Origin: Verrucomicrobiota bacterium | GTDB lineage: Bacteria > Verrucomicrobiota > Verrucomicrobiia > Limisphaerales > JADLHS01 | Direction: 5' to 3' | DNA: 55,970 nucleotides | Assembly: GCA_029573725.1 (NCBI GenBank) | Contig: JAKQDQ010000001.1 | Coordinates: forward strand, 1 to 55,970 | Part shown: piece after piece, positions 43,508 through 53,002 of the stretch | Layout: every line of letters starts with the position of its first letter | Position numbering within the stretch: the stretch's first letter is position 1 | Made by a program: the position numbers and the translations under genes | The notes under the pieces: generated by a model | Told to the model about the DNA's origin: nothing | What the model saw: only the letters and a program-made list of their open reading frames with translations | Database searches by the model: none

Positions 43508-46363
43508 TCAATTGGCGGGAGGGCGGCGTTGCACCCGGCGCTTGGCCGCAAGCAGCTGGCTGGTCGTTCGCACCTCCTCGACCGGTGCGGACTGGGCTTC
43601 GGTTTCCGGAGGGGCTGACAGTGGCGGCGGGGTGACTACAATGGTGGTCGCCGGCGGCTGTCCCGGCGGCGCGGTGAGATCAAACCGCTGGCCGCGCACT
43701 TCCTTGCGTCGGGAGAGCAGGGCCGCCAGCGAGGGGACGGTCTCCATGACCGGTCTGGGGTGCGGCCAGAACGGGATCCAGCCCAGCAACTTGCGGACAA
43801 GCCGCTGGAATTCTGCACGGTCGGGTTGCACCCGGCGCACCCCGACCTCGAGGACGAAGGCGAGGATGATGAAGCGCAGCAGCCATTCCCATAATTCCTG
43901 GGCTTGAAAAGTTCTGATGCGGTCATGGGCAAAAGGATTGCTCCCGGGACCGGTCGGGGCCAACACGCGACCGCCCGTCAAATCGGCCAGCCGTTGCAGG
44001 AGCCATAAATTGGTGCCATCGGCGCCGAGTTCGGGCGAATAGGCGAGGCTTGTGCCGGTGATTTGTTGTCCCACGGGCCGGCCGTTCTCCATTTGCAACA
44101 CATTGGCCAGATACGCGCCGGATTCGGTCGCGGTGAAATCACCCTCATAACGACCGGGACCGGTTTGCGACAGCGTCACCGTCTGTCGGCCGCCACTGGG
44201 AGGGACGATCGTGGCCTGAAAGGTGAGGAAATTTTGAAAATCGCCCCGTGCATCCAACGCCTCAACGACAATGTGGCCGGTGTTGGCTTCAATCCGGGCC
44301 GCAGCGGTGAACTCCGCGTGGCCCAGCCGGCGCAGGCTCCATTGGGTTACCTGCCGCCAGAATTGTTGGTACTGCGGCCAGGCCAGCCAAGGCTGCGCCC
44401 ACTGGCTGCGCGCGTCCGAGGTGAAAGCGACGGTGCGCCCCAGCCCGCACTGCCAGTGCGCCAGCAACGGATCGCCTTTGTCCGTGCGGAGCGGCACCTC
44501 CGCGCGCGGTTTTGCTTCCGTGGCCACGTAGCCCAGCAGTTGCGGGTAGGCGTCGGCCGCGATGCCGCGCACCGGTTCGGTCGTGCCCGTCAACCGGGGT
44601 TTGAACGGCGCTTCGTTGATGGCGGACTTCAAAACGATGGCGGTCTCCTTGATGAAAATCTGCGGCAGGCTGGTCGGTTGTGGGATGGCGTAAAAGCGGC
44701 CTCTGCCCACGCTGGCGATTTGTTGCAGCAGGACATCATTCAAATCCTCCCCCAGCCCCACCGTGGAAATGGTCATGCGCTCCGCCGCCATTTTTTGGGA
44801 GATGCCGGCAAAGTCGCCATCCTGGGAAACTCCGTCCGTGAGAATGACGCAGTGTTTCAACGCCGCCTTGACGCTGCGTAACATCTCGTAAGCGCGCACC
44901 ATCGGTTCGTACATGCTGGTGCCGCCCCGGGCCTCCAGACGGCTGATGTCGTCCATGATTTGCCTGCGGTTTTTGGCCGGTTGCAGGTCCACGATGACAT
45001 GGGGCGATCCATCGAACGCGATGACGCCCACGTAATCATGATCCGACAGGGCTTTGACGGCGCCCATGGCGGCGCGGCGCGCCAGTTCGATTTTATCACC
45101 CATCATGCTGCCCGAACGATCAATCACCAGCACCAGGGCGCCCGGAGGCAGCACCTTTTTGCTGCTCAAGTCCATGTCCACCGGCAGAATGGTTTCCAGG
45201 GCGGTGCCGCGATAGGCGCCCGCCGCGTAGGTGTCCGGACCGCCCACGCAGACCAATCCCACTCCGAAATCGCGCACGGCGGTTTCCAACTGCGCCAATT
45301 GTTTCGCACCCAAATCTCCGGCCGCCACGTTGCACAAAATGACGGAATCGTAACTGTTCAATTCGGCAAGGCTTTCAGGAAATCCCTGCAGACTGGCCGG
45401 CCGCACCTCGAGGCCGGCAGCTTGCAGCGCGGCGGCGAGATGCCGGTCTTCACTCGGGGCACTGGAGATCAGCAACACCCGCGGCTGGCCGCGGACCCAG
45501 ACAAAGCCGAGCGCCCGATTATCCTGCGGCAAGCGGTCCCCCGCCGCTTCGATCCGGACATCATAATTATAAAATCCCGGTTCGGTGAGCGTTTCGGAGA
45601 AGGTAAACAGATTCTTGCCGGCCTCCAGTTCCACCGTGCTGTCCCCGAGATGCCGGTCATCGCGGTAGAAGTGCAGGCGGGCCGGACCGGCTTGGGCGGC
45701 CTGGACGAACAGCTTCACGTCGAATGTCTGCCCCCTGGCCAGTACCGCCGGCAATTCCAACCGTTGCAGGGTGACGGCGTTGTCGCGCTTGCCGCCAAGC
45801 GGGACGACGTCAATGCTGACGCCGGCCGCTTTTGCCGGGACGGCGGCCTGGAGCGCGTCGTCCAGGTTTTCCTGCCCGTCACTGAGCAGGACAATGCGTC
45901 GCTGGCCCGTTTCGGGGAACGCCGCGGTGGCCAGCCGGATGGCGCTGCCGACATCCGTGCGTTCCGTGGGGATCACCGCCTGCACCGCAGGCAGGGTGAG
46001 CGCGACAGCGGGCACGGCTTCAATGGCCGCGTCAGCCGCGAACACCACCGCGCCTGCCCGATCCGTCGCCGGTTTGTCCTTAACAACCTGGTTCAACCAA
46101 TGCAACGCCTGTTCCTGTTGGCCCGCCGGCACGCTGTCGGAGCGGTCCAGGGCGAAGAAAACATTCATGCCCTCCATGGGCCGGCGCCATTGCATGCCGG
46201 CCAGCGCACACAGGAGGGCGGTGACGATCAGCAACCGCATTCCCGTTGCGAACCGGCGGCGGCGCGGGGCGAGCTGCACGCCGGAAGTGCGCGCGAGCCA
46301 GACAATCCATCCCGCCGCTGGCAACAGCAGCCAGAGCCAGTGGGGATGGGAGAACGAGAACAC
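43508..46363 (-). CDS. Membrane protein with VWA domain and glutamine-amidotransferase-like region
   Basis: This is a 951-residue protein. Two N-terminal transmembrane helices (~8-25, ~43-58) are followed by a degenerate VWA-like domain (FALDRSDS, no full MIDAS) and a class I amidotransferase-like fold with no catalytic Cys motif evident (RVLLISSAPSEDR, YDSVILCNVAAGDLG). A complete VWA domain at ~408-590 has a MIDAS D415-R-S417-G-S419. A further beta-rich region, a transmembrane helix (LLRFIILAFVLEVGV ~820) and a Pro-rich tail follow. Such proteins are common in PVC bacteria near MoxR ATPases, but none is seen here. GTG 46363 lies 4 nt after the nikR stop. Confidence 0.82.
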   Translation of the reverse strand: MFSFSHPHWLWLLLPAAGWIVWLARTSGVQLAPRRRRFATGMRLLIVTALLCALAGMQWRRPMEGMNVFFALDRSDSVPAGQQEQALHWLNQVVKDKPATDRAGAVVFAADAAIEAVPAVALTLPAVQAVIPTERTDVGSAIRLATAAFPETGQRRIVLLSDGQENLDDALQAAVPAKAAGVSIDVVPLGGKRDNAVTLQRLELPAVLARGQTFDVKLFVQAAQAGPARLHFYRDDRHLGDSTVELEAGKNLFTFSETLTEPGFYNYDVRIEAAGDRLPQDNRALGFVWVRGQPRVLLISSAPSEDRHLAAALQAAGLEVRPASLQGFPESLAELNSYDSVILCNVAAGDLGAKQLAQLETAVRDFGVGLVCVGGPDTYAAGAYRGTALETILPVDMDLSSKKVLPPGALVLVIDRSGSMMGDKIELARRAAMGAVKALSDHDYVGVIAFDGSPHVIVDLQPAKNRRQIMDDISRLEARGGTSMYEPMVRAYEMLRSVKAALKHCVILTDGVSQDGDFAGISQKMAAERMTISTVGLGEDLNDVLLQQIASVGRGRFYAIPQPTSLPQIFIKETAIVLKSAINEAPFKPRLTGTTEPVRGIAADAYPQLLGYVATEAKPRAEVPLRTDKGDPLLAHWQCGLGRTVAFTSDARSQWAQPWLAWPQYQQFWRQVTQWSLRRLGHAEFTAAARIEANTGHIVVEALDARGDFQNFLTFQATIVPPSGGRQTVTLSQTGPGRYEGDFTATESGAYLANVLQMENGRPVGQQITGTSLAYSPELGADGTNLWLLQRLADLTGGRVLAPTGPGSNPFAHDRIRTFQAQELWEWLLRFIILAFVLEVGVRRVQPDRAEFQRLVRKLLGWIPFWPHPRPVMETVPSLAALLSRRKEVRGQRFDLTAPPGQPPATTIVVTPPPLSAPPETEAQSAPVEEVRTTSQLLAAKRRVQRRPPAN

Positions 46364-46367
46364 TGCT

Positions 46368-46796
46368 TCAACTCGGCAAGTCCTTGCCCGTGGTGGTGAC
46401 CGTCAGCTTGCCGTGTTTGACGCCTTTGGCGGCGATCAATTCGTCCGCAATCTTCTTCACCCGCCCCGCCGTGCCTTTGACGATCAACACTTCCAGGCAA
46501 TTGTGGTGATCCAGGTGAACGTGGACCGCCGCAATGATGACCTCATGATGATCGTGCTGGATGTCCGTCAGCGTTTCCTGCACGTGTTGTTTGTGGTGGT
46601 CATACACCAGGGTGATGGTGCCGACAATTTCCGCGCGGCCGCCCTGGTTTTGATGCGCGACGAGTTGATCCCGGATCATGTCCGCGATGGCCTGGGAACG
46701 GTGGTCATATCCCTTCTCGCCCGCCATCTTGTCCAGCTCGTGCAGCAGCCGGGGCGGCAGCGACACGCTGAAACGGACGACAGATTCATGTTTCAT
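46368..46796 (-). CDS. nikR: NikR-type nickel-responsive transcriptional regulator
   Basis: This 142-residue repressor has an N-terminal ribbon-helix-helix DNA-binding domain (VVRFSVSLPPRLLHELD, YDHRSQAIADMIRDQL) and a C-terminal ACT-like metal domain. All four high-affinity nickel ligands are present with the E. coli spacing: H81, H92, H94 (VHVHLD) and C100. It should therefore bind Ni(II), or a similar ion, and repress metal-uptake genes. It directly follows the metal ABC transporter operon and precedes a VWA gene, so the transporter is its likely target. Confidence 0.9.
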   Translation of the reverse strand: MKHESVVRFSVSLPPRLLHELDKMAGEKGYDHRSQAIADMIRDQLVAHQNQGGRAEIVGTITLVYDHHKQHVQETLTDIQHDHHEVIIAAVHVHLDHHNCLEVLIVKGTAGRVKKIADELIAAKGVKHGKLTVTTTGKDLPS

Positions 46797-46814
46797 GGCT
46801 AATCAAGGCGCCCA

Positions 46815-46842
46815 AGGGTAGTCCCGCGTTCCAGCCTGTCAA
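46815..46842 (-). promoter_or_regulatory. Candidate promoter in front of nikR
   Basis: On the minus strand TTGACA (46842-46837), a 16-nt spacer and TACCCT (46820-46815) lie 19 nt upstream of the nikR start, in the 56-nt gap after the permease gene. The -35 is perfect and the -10 is weak. No clear NikR-type palindrome was recognised. Confidence 0.35.
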
Positions 46843-46852
46843 TTGTCTGACC

Positions 46853-47665
46853 TCAGCGCCGTCGCCGCACCAGCATCGCCACCGCCAGCAGGAGGGAGGA
46901 GACGATGACGATCACCGCGCCACTCGGCAGATCCGTGGCGGCCGAGATCAGAAAACCGCCCAACCCGCTCGCCGCCCCCAGCCCCGCCGACCAGGCCAGG
47001 ACGGGCCGGCAACCCTTGACCAGCTGGAATGCCGCGGCGGCGGGATTGGAGATGAGACTGTAAATCATCAACCCGCCCACGGTTTGGAAATTGACGGTCA
47101 ACACCACGGCAATCAAGACCAGCAGCCCGCTCCAGACCAGATGCACCCGGATGCCCGCCGCCGCCGCGTCCACGCGCGAAAACATGATGGCGCGGAGTTC
47201 CTTGAAGAATGCGCCAATGTACATCACGAGGGCGCCGGCAGAGGCCAGCATCAACCAGACATCACGCCACCGGCAAAAATTCAAGCTGCCCCAGAGCAGG
47301 CCGCGCACATCGCTGTCGCTGCGGCCCAGGAGACCGTGCAACCCAATGCCGAGGAACGCCAGACCCATGGTGAGCGAAAACAGGAAGCTCAACACCACAT
47401 TGTCGTCCAGCGGCACCCGCTGGGGGTCGAGCAATCCCAGGGCAAGCGCGGTGCCAATGGCGCCGGCCAGGGCGGGCAGCAACAGTGCCGGGCCCGTCCA
47501 TCCGGCCAGACTGCCGAACACCGCGCCCGCCAGCGCCGCGTGCGCCACACACACGCCCAGAAAGGGAATCCGCATCCCGACGATGAACGTGCCGAGCAGA
47601 CCGCTCGAGGCGCCCGCCACCGTGCCTCCCACCATCACCGGCAGCCAGAAGATCACGTCAAACAT
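46853..47665 (-). CDS. Metal ABC transporter permease (ABC-3/ZnuB family)
   Basis: This is a 270-residue inner-membrane permease with about eight hydrophobic helices. It begins FDVIFWLPVMVGGTVAGASSGLLGTFIV, the ABC-3 family pattern, and contains the coupling GMRIPFLGVCVAHAALAGAVFG segment and NFQTVGGLMIYSLISNPAAAA near the C-terminal half. It would carry Zn, Mn, Fe or Ni with the ATPase and binding protein encoded just upstream. The start overlaps the ATPase gene by 8 nt. NikR lies 56 nt downstream. Confidence 0.9.
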   Translation of the reverse strand: MFDVIFWLPVMVGGTVAGASSGLLGTFIVGMRIPFLGVCVAHAALAGAVFGSLAGWTGPALLLPALAGAIGTALALGLLDPQRVPLDDNVVLSFLFSLTMGLAFLGIGLHGLLGRSDSDVRGLLWGSLNFCRWRDVWLMLASAGALVMYIGAFFKELRAIMFSRVDAAAAGIRVHLVWSGLLVLIAVVLTVNFQTVGGLMIYSLISNPAAAAFQLVKGCRPVLAWSAGLGAASGLGGFLISAATDLPSGAVIVIVSSLLLAVAMLVRRRR

Positions 47666-48461
47666 CGGGTCCTCCCGGCGGCAAGACCGCATGTCGGCCG
47701 CGTGTGTGCACCACCCGCAATCTCGTATTGTAAAGCGAGGCCACGCGTTCCTCGGTGAAAACGGCCTCGGGCGCACCCGCCGCCAGGACGCTCCCGTTGG
47801 CCAACAGCACGACGTGACGGCAGGCGGGAGGCAGCAGTTCCAATTCGTGGCAGACCAGCACGATGGGCAGGCCGGATGCGGAGTGGAGCTCCTGAATGGT
47901 TTCCACCATCCGCTCGCGCCAGCCCAGATCGAGGTTGGCGGCCGGCTCGTCCAGCAGCAGCAATTCCGGCTGCTGCGCCATTGCCCTGGCGATGATGGTT
48001 TTGCGCTGTTCCCCCCCGGAAATTTCGCCGAACGTCCGCTCGGCCAGGCCGCCCAGCCCCAGGCGGTTGATCCAGTCATCCACCACCCGCCAGTCCGCCG
48101 CGGTGAAGGCGCGGAACAAACCGGCGCGGCCCGTGCGGCCGATGGCCACGACTTCGCGGACCGTCAACGGCAGCTCGCTCCGGGCGGGCAGCAGCTGCGC
48201 CACGTAACCAATGCGCCGGCGCAGTTGCACCAGTGCCACGGGCGTGAGGCGTGACACGGCGCAACCCAGGACATGGATTTCGCCGCCGGCCGGCTTCACA
48301 AATCCCAGACTGGTCCGGAGCAGGGTGGTTTTGCCCGCGCCGTTGCCTCCCATGAGCGCGGTGATCTGACCGGCGGGAATTTGGAGCCGTTCCAGGTCAA
48401 TTACGCAGCGGTTTCCGGTGCGCACCTGCAGCCGGTCCGCTTCAATGACCGGGGCGGTCAT
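47658..48461 (-). CDS. Metal ABC transporter ATP-binding protein (ZnuC-like)
   Basis: This 267-residue ATPase has Walker A GGNGAGKT (38-45), a Q-loop in YVAQLLPARSELPL, the signature SGGEQRK and Walker B ELLLLDEP, followed by NLDLGWRERM and the switch CHELEL. It energises import of a divalent metal through the ABC-3 permease. It overlaps both neighbours (4 nt with the binding protein gene, 8 nt with the permease gene). The substrate metal cannot be read from this subunit. Confidence 0.92.
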   Translation of the reverse strand: MTAPVIEADRLQVRTGNRCVIDLERLQIPAGQITALMGGNGAGKTTLLRTSLGFVKPAGGEIHVLGCAVSRLTPVALVQLRRRIGYVAQLLPARSELPLTVREVVAIGRTGRAGLFRAFTAADWRVVDDWINRLGLGGLAERTFGEISGGEQRKTIIARAMAQQPELLLLDEPAANLDLGWRERMVETIQELHSASGLPIVLVCHELELLPPACRHVVLLANGSVLAAGAPEAVFTEERVASLYNTRLRVVHTRGRHAVLPPGGPDV

Positions 48462-49300
48462 GGCCGGTTTGCCGCCAGCAGCGCGGCCACGTTGGTTCGC
48501 ACCAAGTCGTCAAAAAAAACCCGTCCGTGCGCCAGTGCAGGAAAATTACCAAACACCACGACGCGGGCTTTGAGCCGGGCCGCCAACGCATCCGCCGTCC
48601 GCCGCCCCTCGGGCAGGTTGGCAATGATCAGTTTCACCGCGGCGAGCTTGCCGGTGGCAAGGGCCGCGTCAATTTCCGCCACGCTCGCGGCATCTGCCGC
48701 CCGGAATGTGGCCACCACTTTCAAACCGAGCCATTCGCAGAAATCTTTTTGGTGAACGCTGGTAATGACTGGCACTCCGGTCCATCCGGCGCGGGCGACC
48801 CGGTTGGTCGTTTCCTGTGTCAGGGCGGCCAGGCGCGCCGTCACGGTTTGCATGGTCCCGGACACATTCGTCCGCTCCAGCATTCCACGGGCCGCCAGTT
48901 GCCCGCCAATCTGCCGACAGGCGGCAAGGTAGCTGGCGGGCAAACCCAGGCCGTGGTGCAGCTTGACCGCGACCACGAGCGGACCGTTGGTTGTCGCTGA
49001 CGCAAAGACTTTGTCCAGCGACGATTGAAAATCAAAACGCACCAGTGCCCGGCAGCGGCGGAGTTCGGCGGCCTGGCTGGGGCGGATGTCAAAATGGCCG
49101 GGGCATGTCCCGGGCTCGGCCAGCCGCAGGAAATCAGGTGCTTCACCGTAAAACTCCCGGGTCGCGCTTTCGAGGTAAGAAGTCGCACTGGCCAGCCTGG
49201 GCGTGGCCGTCGTCGGGGGGGCGGGACGGCATCCGGTCAAAGCCAGCGCCAGGGTCAACCCCAGCCGGGCCAGCCACCGAAGCCGGAGCTGCGTTTTCAT
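48458..49300 (-). CDS. Metal ABC transporter substrate-binding lipoprotein (ZnuA-like cluster A-I)
   Basis: This is a 280-residue lipoprotein with the lipobox LALTGC24. The mature part has the cluster A-I metal-binding architecture: [36 protein letters not shown] and [18 protein letters not shown]. His residues in the first two segments are candidate metal ligands. No His-rich loop, typical of many zinc-binding ZnuA proteins, is present. It hands metal to the permease. Its ATG overlaps the stop of the pseudopilin gene and its stop overlaps the ATPase start, so the five genes are translationally coupled. Confidence 0.88.
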   Translation of the reverse strand: MKTQLRLRWLARLGLTLALALTGCRPAPPTTATPRLASATSYLESATREFYGEAPDFLRLAEPGTCPGHFDIRPSQAAELRRCRALVRFDFQSSLDKVFASATTNGPLVVAVKLHHGLGLPASYLAACRQIGGQLAARGMLERTNVSGTMQTVTARLAALTQETTNRVARAGWTGVPVITSVHQKDFCEWLGLKVVATFRAADAASVAEIDAALATGKLAAVKLIIANLPEGRRTADALAARLKARVVVFGNFPALAHGRVFFDDLVRTNVAALLAANRP

Positions 49301-49983
49301 GGACTTTTGAATTGCCGCCATTCGCGGTCCGCGTACCGAATGATGACGCCGCTGTCTCCGGTGCGCCGGTACCAGCTGTCGCTGCTCATGGGGGCGTGGC
49401 TGCTCTGACTCTTCGGGCTGTCGGGTTTGGGGCCCATGCTCCAGATCACCCAGCGCACCGGCGTGGTTTGGGGGTCGCTGTAATACCGGCCCGCAGTGCC
49501 GGCCAGGTTCGGAAAATTCGTCGGCACCCAGAGCGCGTAGTTTCCCATCGGCATGTCGTTGATCAACTCGGGGCCGGGCGCGGCGTATTTGTAGGTGTGC
49601 CCGGGGTTGAACAGGTCCTCCATGTTCGCCTCGCGTCCGGCAGCCGGGCTGCGAGGGAGATAACGCAGGTCCGCCAATTCCACCGGCAGTTGGCACCAGT
49701 GCGTCAGCAGGTCGCTGTTGCAATTCACCCGCACCGGTGGGAGTTGATGGGCATGATCGTCCGCATACATCTGCAAGGCCAGTCCAATGCCATACAATTC
49801 GGCCTCCACCCGCGTGACCCGGGCCTGTTCCCGGGCGCGCGCCAGGGCGGGCAGGGCCAGCGCGGCGAGAACGGCAACGATGACGATGACCACCAGCAGT
49901 TCGATCAAGGTGAACCCCGGGCCCGCCACCTGTGGCGGCTTCCGCCGCCCGCCGGCGTTGATTGGATCGGCGGGATGGATCAT
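49297..49983 (-). CDS. Prepilin-like (type II secretion pseudopilin-like) secreted protein
   Basis: This is a 228-residue protein with a class III prepilin signal, [20 protein letters not shown] (cleavage after G23, E28 at +5), followed by the hydrophobic assembly helix and a globular beta-rich domain. The segment [16 protein letters not shown] resembles the short verrucomicrobial pseudopilins. It would be cleaved by a prepilin peptidase and possibly assembled into a secretion pseudopilus. The start ATG 49983 overlaps the previous stop. Its place inside a metal-transport operon is unusual. Confidence 0.85.
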   Translation of the reverse strand: MIHPADPINAGGRRKPPQVAGPGFTLIELLVVIVIVAVLAALALPALARAREQARVTRVEAELYGIGLALQMYADDHAHQLPPVRVNCNSDLLTHWCQLPVELADLRYLPRSPAAGREANMEDLFNPGHTYKYAAPGPELINDMPMGNYALWVPTNFPNLAGTAGRYYSDPQTTPVRWVIWSMGPKPDSPKSQSSHAPMSSDSWYRRTGDSGVIIRYADREWRQFKSP

Positions 49984-51173
49984 TGCATTTGGCGCAGGCG
50001 ATAGAAGCGCGTTTGGGTTTCCGTGGGATCCTGGATCACCGTCCACCGGCCGTTCAGCAGCACGGGAGTGTTGGTCACGGGCATCCAGTCGCCGGCACCG
50101 CCCACGGTGTTGGTGTACTCCAGCTGGTAATTGGCCAGCCCGCCCGGCCAGGTAATGACGGGTAGCAGCGCCAGGTCCAACACGGGCGGCTGGGCGGGCA
50201 CAATTTCCTGCACAAACAACTCGTAGCGGTTGGTGCCCTGCGTGCCGGAGCCGGTTTCCTGGTTGAGAATGCCAATGGCGTCGAAGCTGTTGGTCGGCAC
50301 CGGCCCCAGGCTGTGGCGCGGGTGGCGCAAGGCGAAAAATCGGTTCTCCCCGTCAGTGACGCTGCACAGCCGGCTGCTCCAGCCTTTCGTGGCGTCCCAA
50401 CCGTTCGTCGTCACGAGTGTCAATCCGTTCAAACGCACCCGCATGCCCTGCCAATGCTCCCCACCGGTGGCGCGGGTGGCATCAAAAATATCCGCAAAGG
50501 TGTCAGGGTCGCCGTCGTCGGGCCGGACCAACGACGCCAGCGACAGCACGGCCGGCGCGGGCAACCCGTAGTTCGAGGCGACCAGCGAAATGGTGAAGTC
50601 GTACGCCGGATCAATGTGGTGCGTCTCGTTGACGTTCAGTTTCCCGCCGTAAAACGCGGCGCTATTGAAGGTGACGGCAACCAGATCCCCCTTGCGAAAG
50701 GCGTGGCCGGTGGCCGGATCGTGATTCAACCGGTCCCGTTCGGCCGTCCAGGCTTCGTTCGAGTAACTGAGGTCGTCGCTGTGGTTGAAGGGCATGTTGC
50801 CGTAGTTCTGGCCGAGGTAACAAAACGTGCCCAGACGATCTCCCGGCCAGGCCGCCTGCACGACCACCTGCCATTCGCCGCCGAGCTGGAAGCTGTTCGC
50901 GCCACCCGCCCAGGGCAGGAAATTCGGCGTGGCATCCAGCATCTCGTCCGGATCAGTCAGCAGCACGCCCACCACCGTGTTGGGAAACGGTCCCGTCCAG
51001 GTGGTCACCCCGACGGCATTGACGGCTTGCAACTCCCAATGGGTGGCCGCCGCGCCGATCAGGGGGATGAACAGTCCGGCGGCCACCACGGCCGCCCACG
51101 TGCGCGACCGGATTTGCGCCGGCCGGAAGACCTCCCGCACTTGACGTTTCTGCGCATGCAATGTTACGATCAC
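49980..51173 (-). CDS. Secreted protein of unknown function heading the metal-transport operon
   Basis: This is a 397-residue predicted exported protein with a hydrophobic segment [17 protein letters not shown] (~27-43). No family was recognised. The middle has aromatic and Asp/His-rich stretches ([34 protein letters not shown]). The last ~60 residues form a beta-sandwich ending in [10 protein letters not shown], as in other secreted proteins here. Because it leads the pseudopilin/ABC genes it may bind metal or an organometallic compound; this is inference only. The annotated GTG 51173 is only 4 nt from the divergent methyltransferase start, so GTG 51140 is a realistic alternative. Confidence 0.72.
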   Translation of the reverse strand: MIVTLHAQKRQVREVFRPAQIRSRTWAAVVAAGLFIPLIGAAATHWELQAVNAVGVTTWTGPFPNTVVGVLLTDPDEMLDATPNFLPWAGGANSFQLGGEWQVVVQAAWPGDRLGTFCYLGQNYGNMPFNHSDDLSYSNEAWTAERDRLNHDPATGHAFRKGDLVAVTFNSAAFYGGKLNVNETHHIDPAYDFTISLVASNYGLPAPAVLSLASLVRPDDGDPDTFADIFDATRATGGEHWQGMRVRLNGLTLVTTNGWDATKGWSSRLCSVTDGENRFFALRHPRHSLGPVPTNSFDAIGILNQETGSGTQGTNRYELFVQEIVPAQPPVLDLALLPVITWPGGLANYQLEYTNTVGGAGDWMPVTNTPVLLNGRWTVIQDPTETQTRFYRLRQMQ

Positions 51174-51177
51174 AACG

Positions 51178-51858
51178 ATGAGTGTTACCGATAAACCGCC
51201 GCGTGCGCAACCCCTCTTTCATGGGGGCGCCGCCGCTGCGGCGCGTTCGCCGGCGGATCCGCGCGTGAGCTTCTTCGACCATCACGCGCCCACGTGGGAT
51301 CAAAACGGTGACGACCTGGCGGTCACCTTGAAGCGGCTGGAAACTTTGCGCGGGCGGCTGGCACTTGTCCCCGGGCAGGAGGTGTTGGAGCTGGGTTGCG
51401 GCACCGGCCGGCTCACGGCCTGGGTGGTGGATTGCGTCCGCCCCGGTCGGGTGACCGCAGCGGATTTTTCACCCGCGATGCTGGCCCGCGCCCAAGCCCG
51501 TAACGCGGCGTCCGAATTCTGGTTGCTGGATATTTGTGCGCCGCCACCTGCGCGGGACAGGTTTGACGTGGTCTTCTGTTTTCATGCCTTCCCCCATTTT
51601 CGCGACCAGCTACAGGCCCTGAAGCACATCGCCCAGCTGCTCAAACCCGGAGGCCGGTTGATCATTTTGCATCTGGTCGGCCGCACGCGGCTGAATCATT
51701 TCCATGCGCAGCTCGCACATCCGGTGAATCACGACCGGCTGCCGGCGCGCGAGGAGTGGCTGGCGCTGCTCAACTCCGCGAATCTGCGGCTGGACGCGTT
51801 CGTGGATGAACCGGATCTCTTCCTGCTGGATGCGACCGCCCTCAAGTGTTGCGGATAA
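51178..51858 (+). CDS. Class I SAM-dependent methyltransferase
   Basis: This 226-residue soluble enzyme has SAM motif I EVLELGCGTGRLTAWV (~68-83), a motif II Asp in VTAADFSPAMLARA, and a post-motif DRFDVVFCFHAFPHF followed by LKPGGRLIILHL. It is closest to UbiE/Methyltransf_11-type enzymes. The substrate is unknown. It diverges from the metal operon with only four bases between the assigned start codons. Confidence 0.85.
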   Translation: MSVTDKPPRAQPLFHGGAAAAARSPADPRVSFFDHHAPTWDQNGDDLAVTLKRLETLRGRLALVPGQEVLELGCGTGRLTAWVVDCVRPGRVTAADFSPAMLARAQARNAASEFWLLDICAPPPARDRFDVVFCFHAFPHFRDQLQALKHIAQLLKPGGRLIILHLVGRTRLNHFHAQLAHPVNHDRLPAREEWLALLNSANLRLDAFVDEPDLFLLDATALKCCG

Positions 51859-51899
51859 GGCGCTTTGGGCGGCTGCGCCGCCGCGCGGGAGGCGGCGGA

Positions 51900-52361
51900 T
51901 TATTCGAAGTACGACTGGAACACCACCAGTGCCTGTTTGATTTCCTGCTGTTTGGCCGCCTGCATTTGCGCATCAGTGGCCCTGGCGTATTCGTCGCTCA
52001 GAGCCAGAAACGGAATCAACCATTTGTGCAGTTCATCGTGCGCTTTGCCCTGCATCGTGCAATGCGTCACCAGACCGCTCAAATTATCCTGAATTTTCCG
52101 GGCCAGAGCCGCATGTGCCGCCTCGGATGGAGATTCGAAGGCCTGCACGTCCTGCTCGATGTTTCTCAAGTAAACCATCATCGTGGAGGGCACGGACCAT
52201 TTCTGGCCGTGGTTTAATTCCAGTGGTTTGCTGCCCGGCCGCTGCCGCACAGAGGTGCAGCTTACGATGCCCCAACTCACCGCCAGGAGCGCCGTCCAGG
52301 CGAGAACTTTTCGTGTGGTCCGCACGGACCTGGATTCATCCGCCATCGGTTTGGTGTTCAT
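51900..52361 (-). CDS. Small putative lipoprotein
   Basis: This ~153-residue predicted lipoprotein has a signal helix KVLAWTALLAVSWGIVSC ending in a Cys (C35). The mature part is mostly alpha-helical, with heptad-like segments MVYLRNIEQDVQAFESP and HDELHKWLIPFLALSDEYARA. No family was recognised. ATG 52361 is chosen because the 24 preceding codons have no signal character. It is convergent with the methyltransferase gene and lies upstream of acpS on the same strand, 168 nt away. Confidence 0.65.
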   Translation of the reverse strand: MNTKPMADESRSVRTTRKVLAWTALLAVSWGIVSCTSVRQRPGSKPLELNHGQKWSVPSTMMVYLRNIEQDVQAFESPSEAAHAALARKIQDNLSGLVTHCTMQGKAHDELHKWLIPFLALSDEYARATDAQMQAAKQQEIKQALVVFQSYFE

Positions 52362-52529
52362 ATCGTCGCATTCATTGTTGCCCGGAAGACACTCTGGCGC
52401 CAACTCGTCTGTCGTCAGCCGCCCCACCGTCATTCTGGCCGCTCCAGCTACCCGGAGGTCGCTCGCCGGGTGACGGGACTCCGGCCGGGCTGGAGTGCCT
52501 CCGGGGACCGTTGGAGCGGGCCGACCATT

Positions 52530-52907
52530 TCATCCTTCCAGGATGGCCACTGCGGTTGCGTAATTGTGGGTGTGACTCAGGGTGATCAACAACTGCGTGG
52601 CCCGGCGCGCCGCGAACAGGGTTTGTCCGGCGCCGTGCAGGACGATGAAAGGCTCGCCGGAGGCTTTCCGACAGACCTGCAGGTCCAACCAGCCCAGTTG
52701 CGCGCCCATTCCCGTGCCGAATGCCTTGGCAATGGCCTCCTTGGCGGCAAAGCGGACCGCGATATGCGGCGCGGGATTTTTGAACCCATGGCAGTAGCTG
52801 ATTTCTTCCGGTCGCAAAATACGCTGCAGAAAACTGTCTCCAAAGCGTTGGAGCGCAGTTTGGATGCGTTCCACTTCGGTGATGTCGGTCCCAATGCCCA
52901 GAATCAT
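52530..52907 (-). CDS. acpS: Holo-[acyl-carrier-protein] synthase
   Basis: This 125-residue enzyme transfers 4'-phosphopantetheine from CoA to apo-ACP. It has MILGIGTDITEVERI with the Mg-binding D8, and FAAKEAIAKAFGTG with K56 and E57. The C-terminal half LLITLSHTHNYATAVAI is typical of AcpS. It is cytoplasmic. It lies between pdxJ (downstream side) and the divergent acpH gene. Confidence 0.95.
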   Translation of the reverse strand: MILGIGTDITEVERIQTALQRFGDSFLQRILRPEEISYCHGFKNPAPHIAVRFAAKEAIAKAFGTGMGAQLGWLDLQVCRKASGEPFIVLHGAGQTLFAARRATQLLITLSHTHNYATAVAILEG

Positions 52908-53002
52908 GTGGGCTTCATTGTGCGGGTGCGGGCTTGACGGGCAAGCAAACTTCCGCTACGTGCAGCGCATGCAGTCTTTCCACCGGAGGTGACCGCGAAA
53001 GC

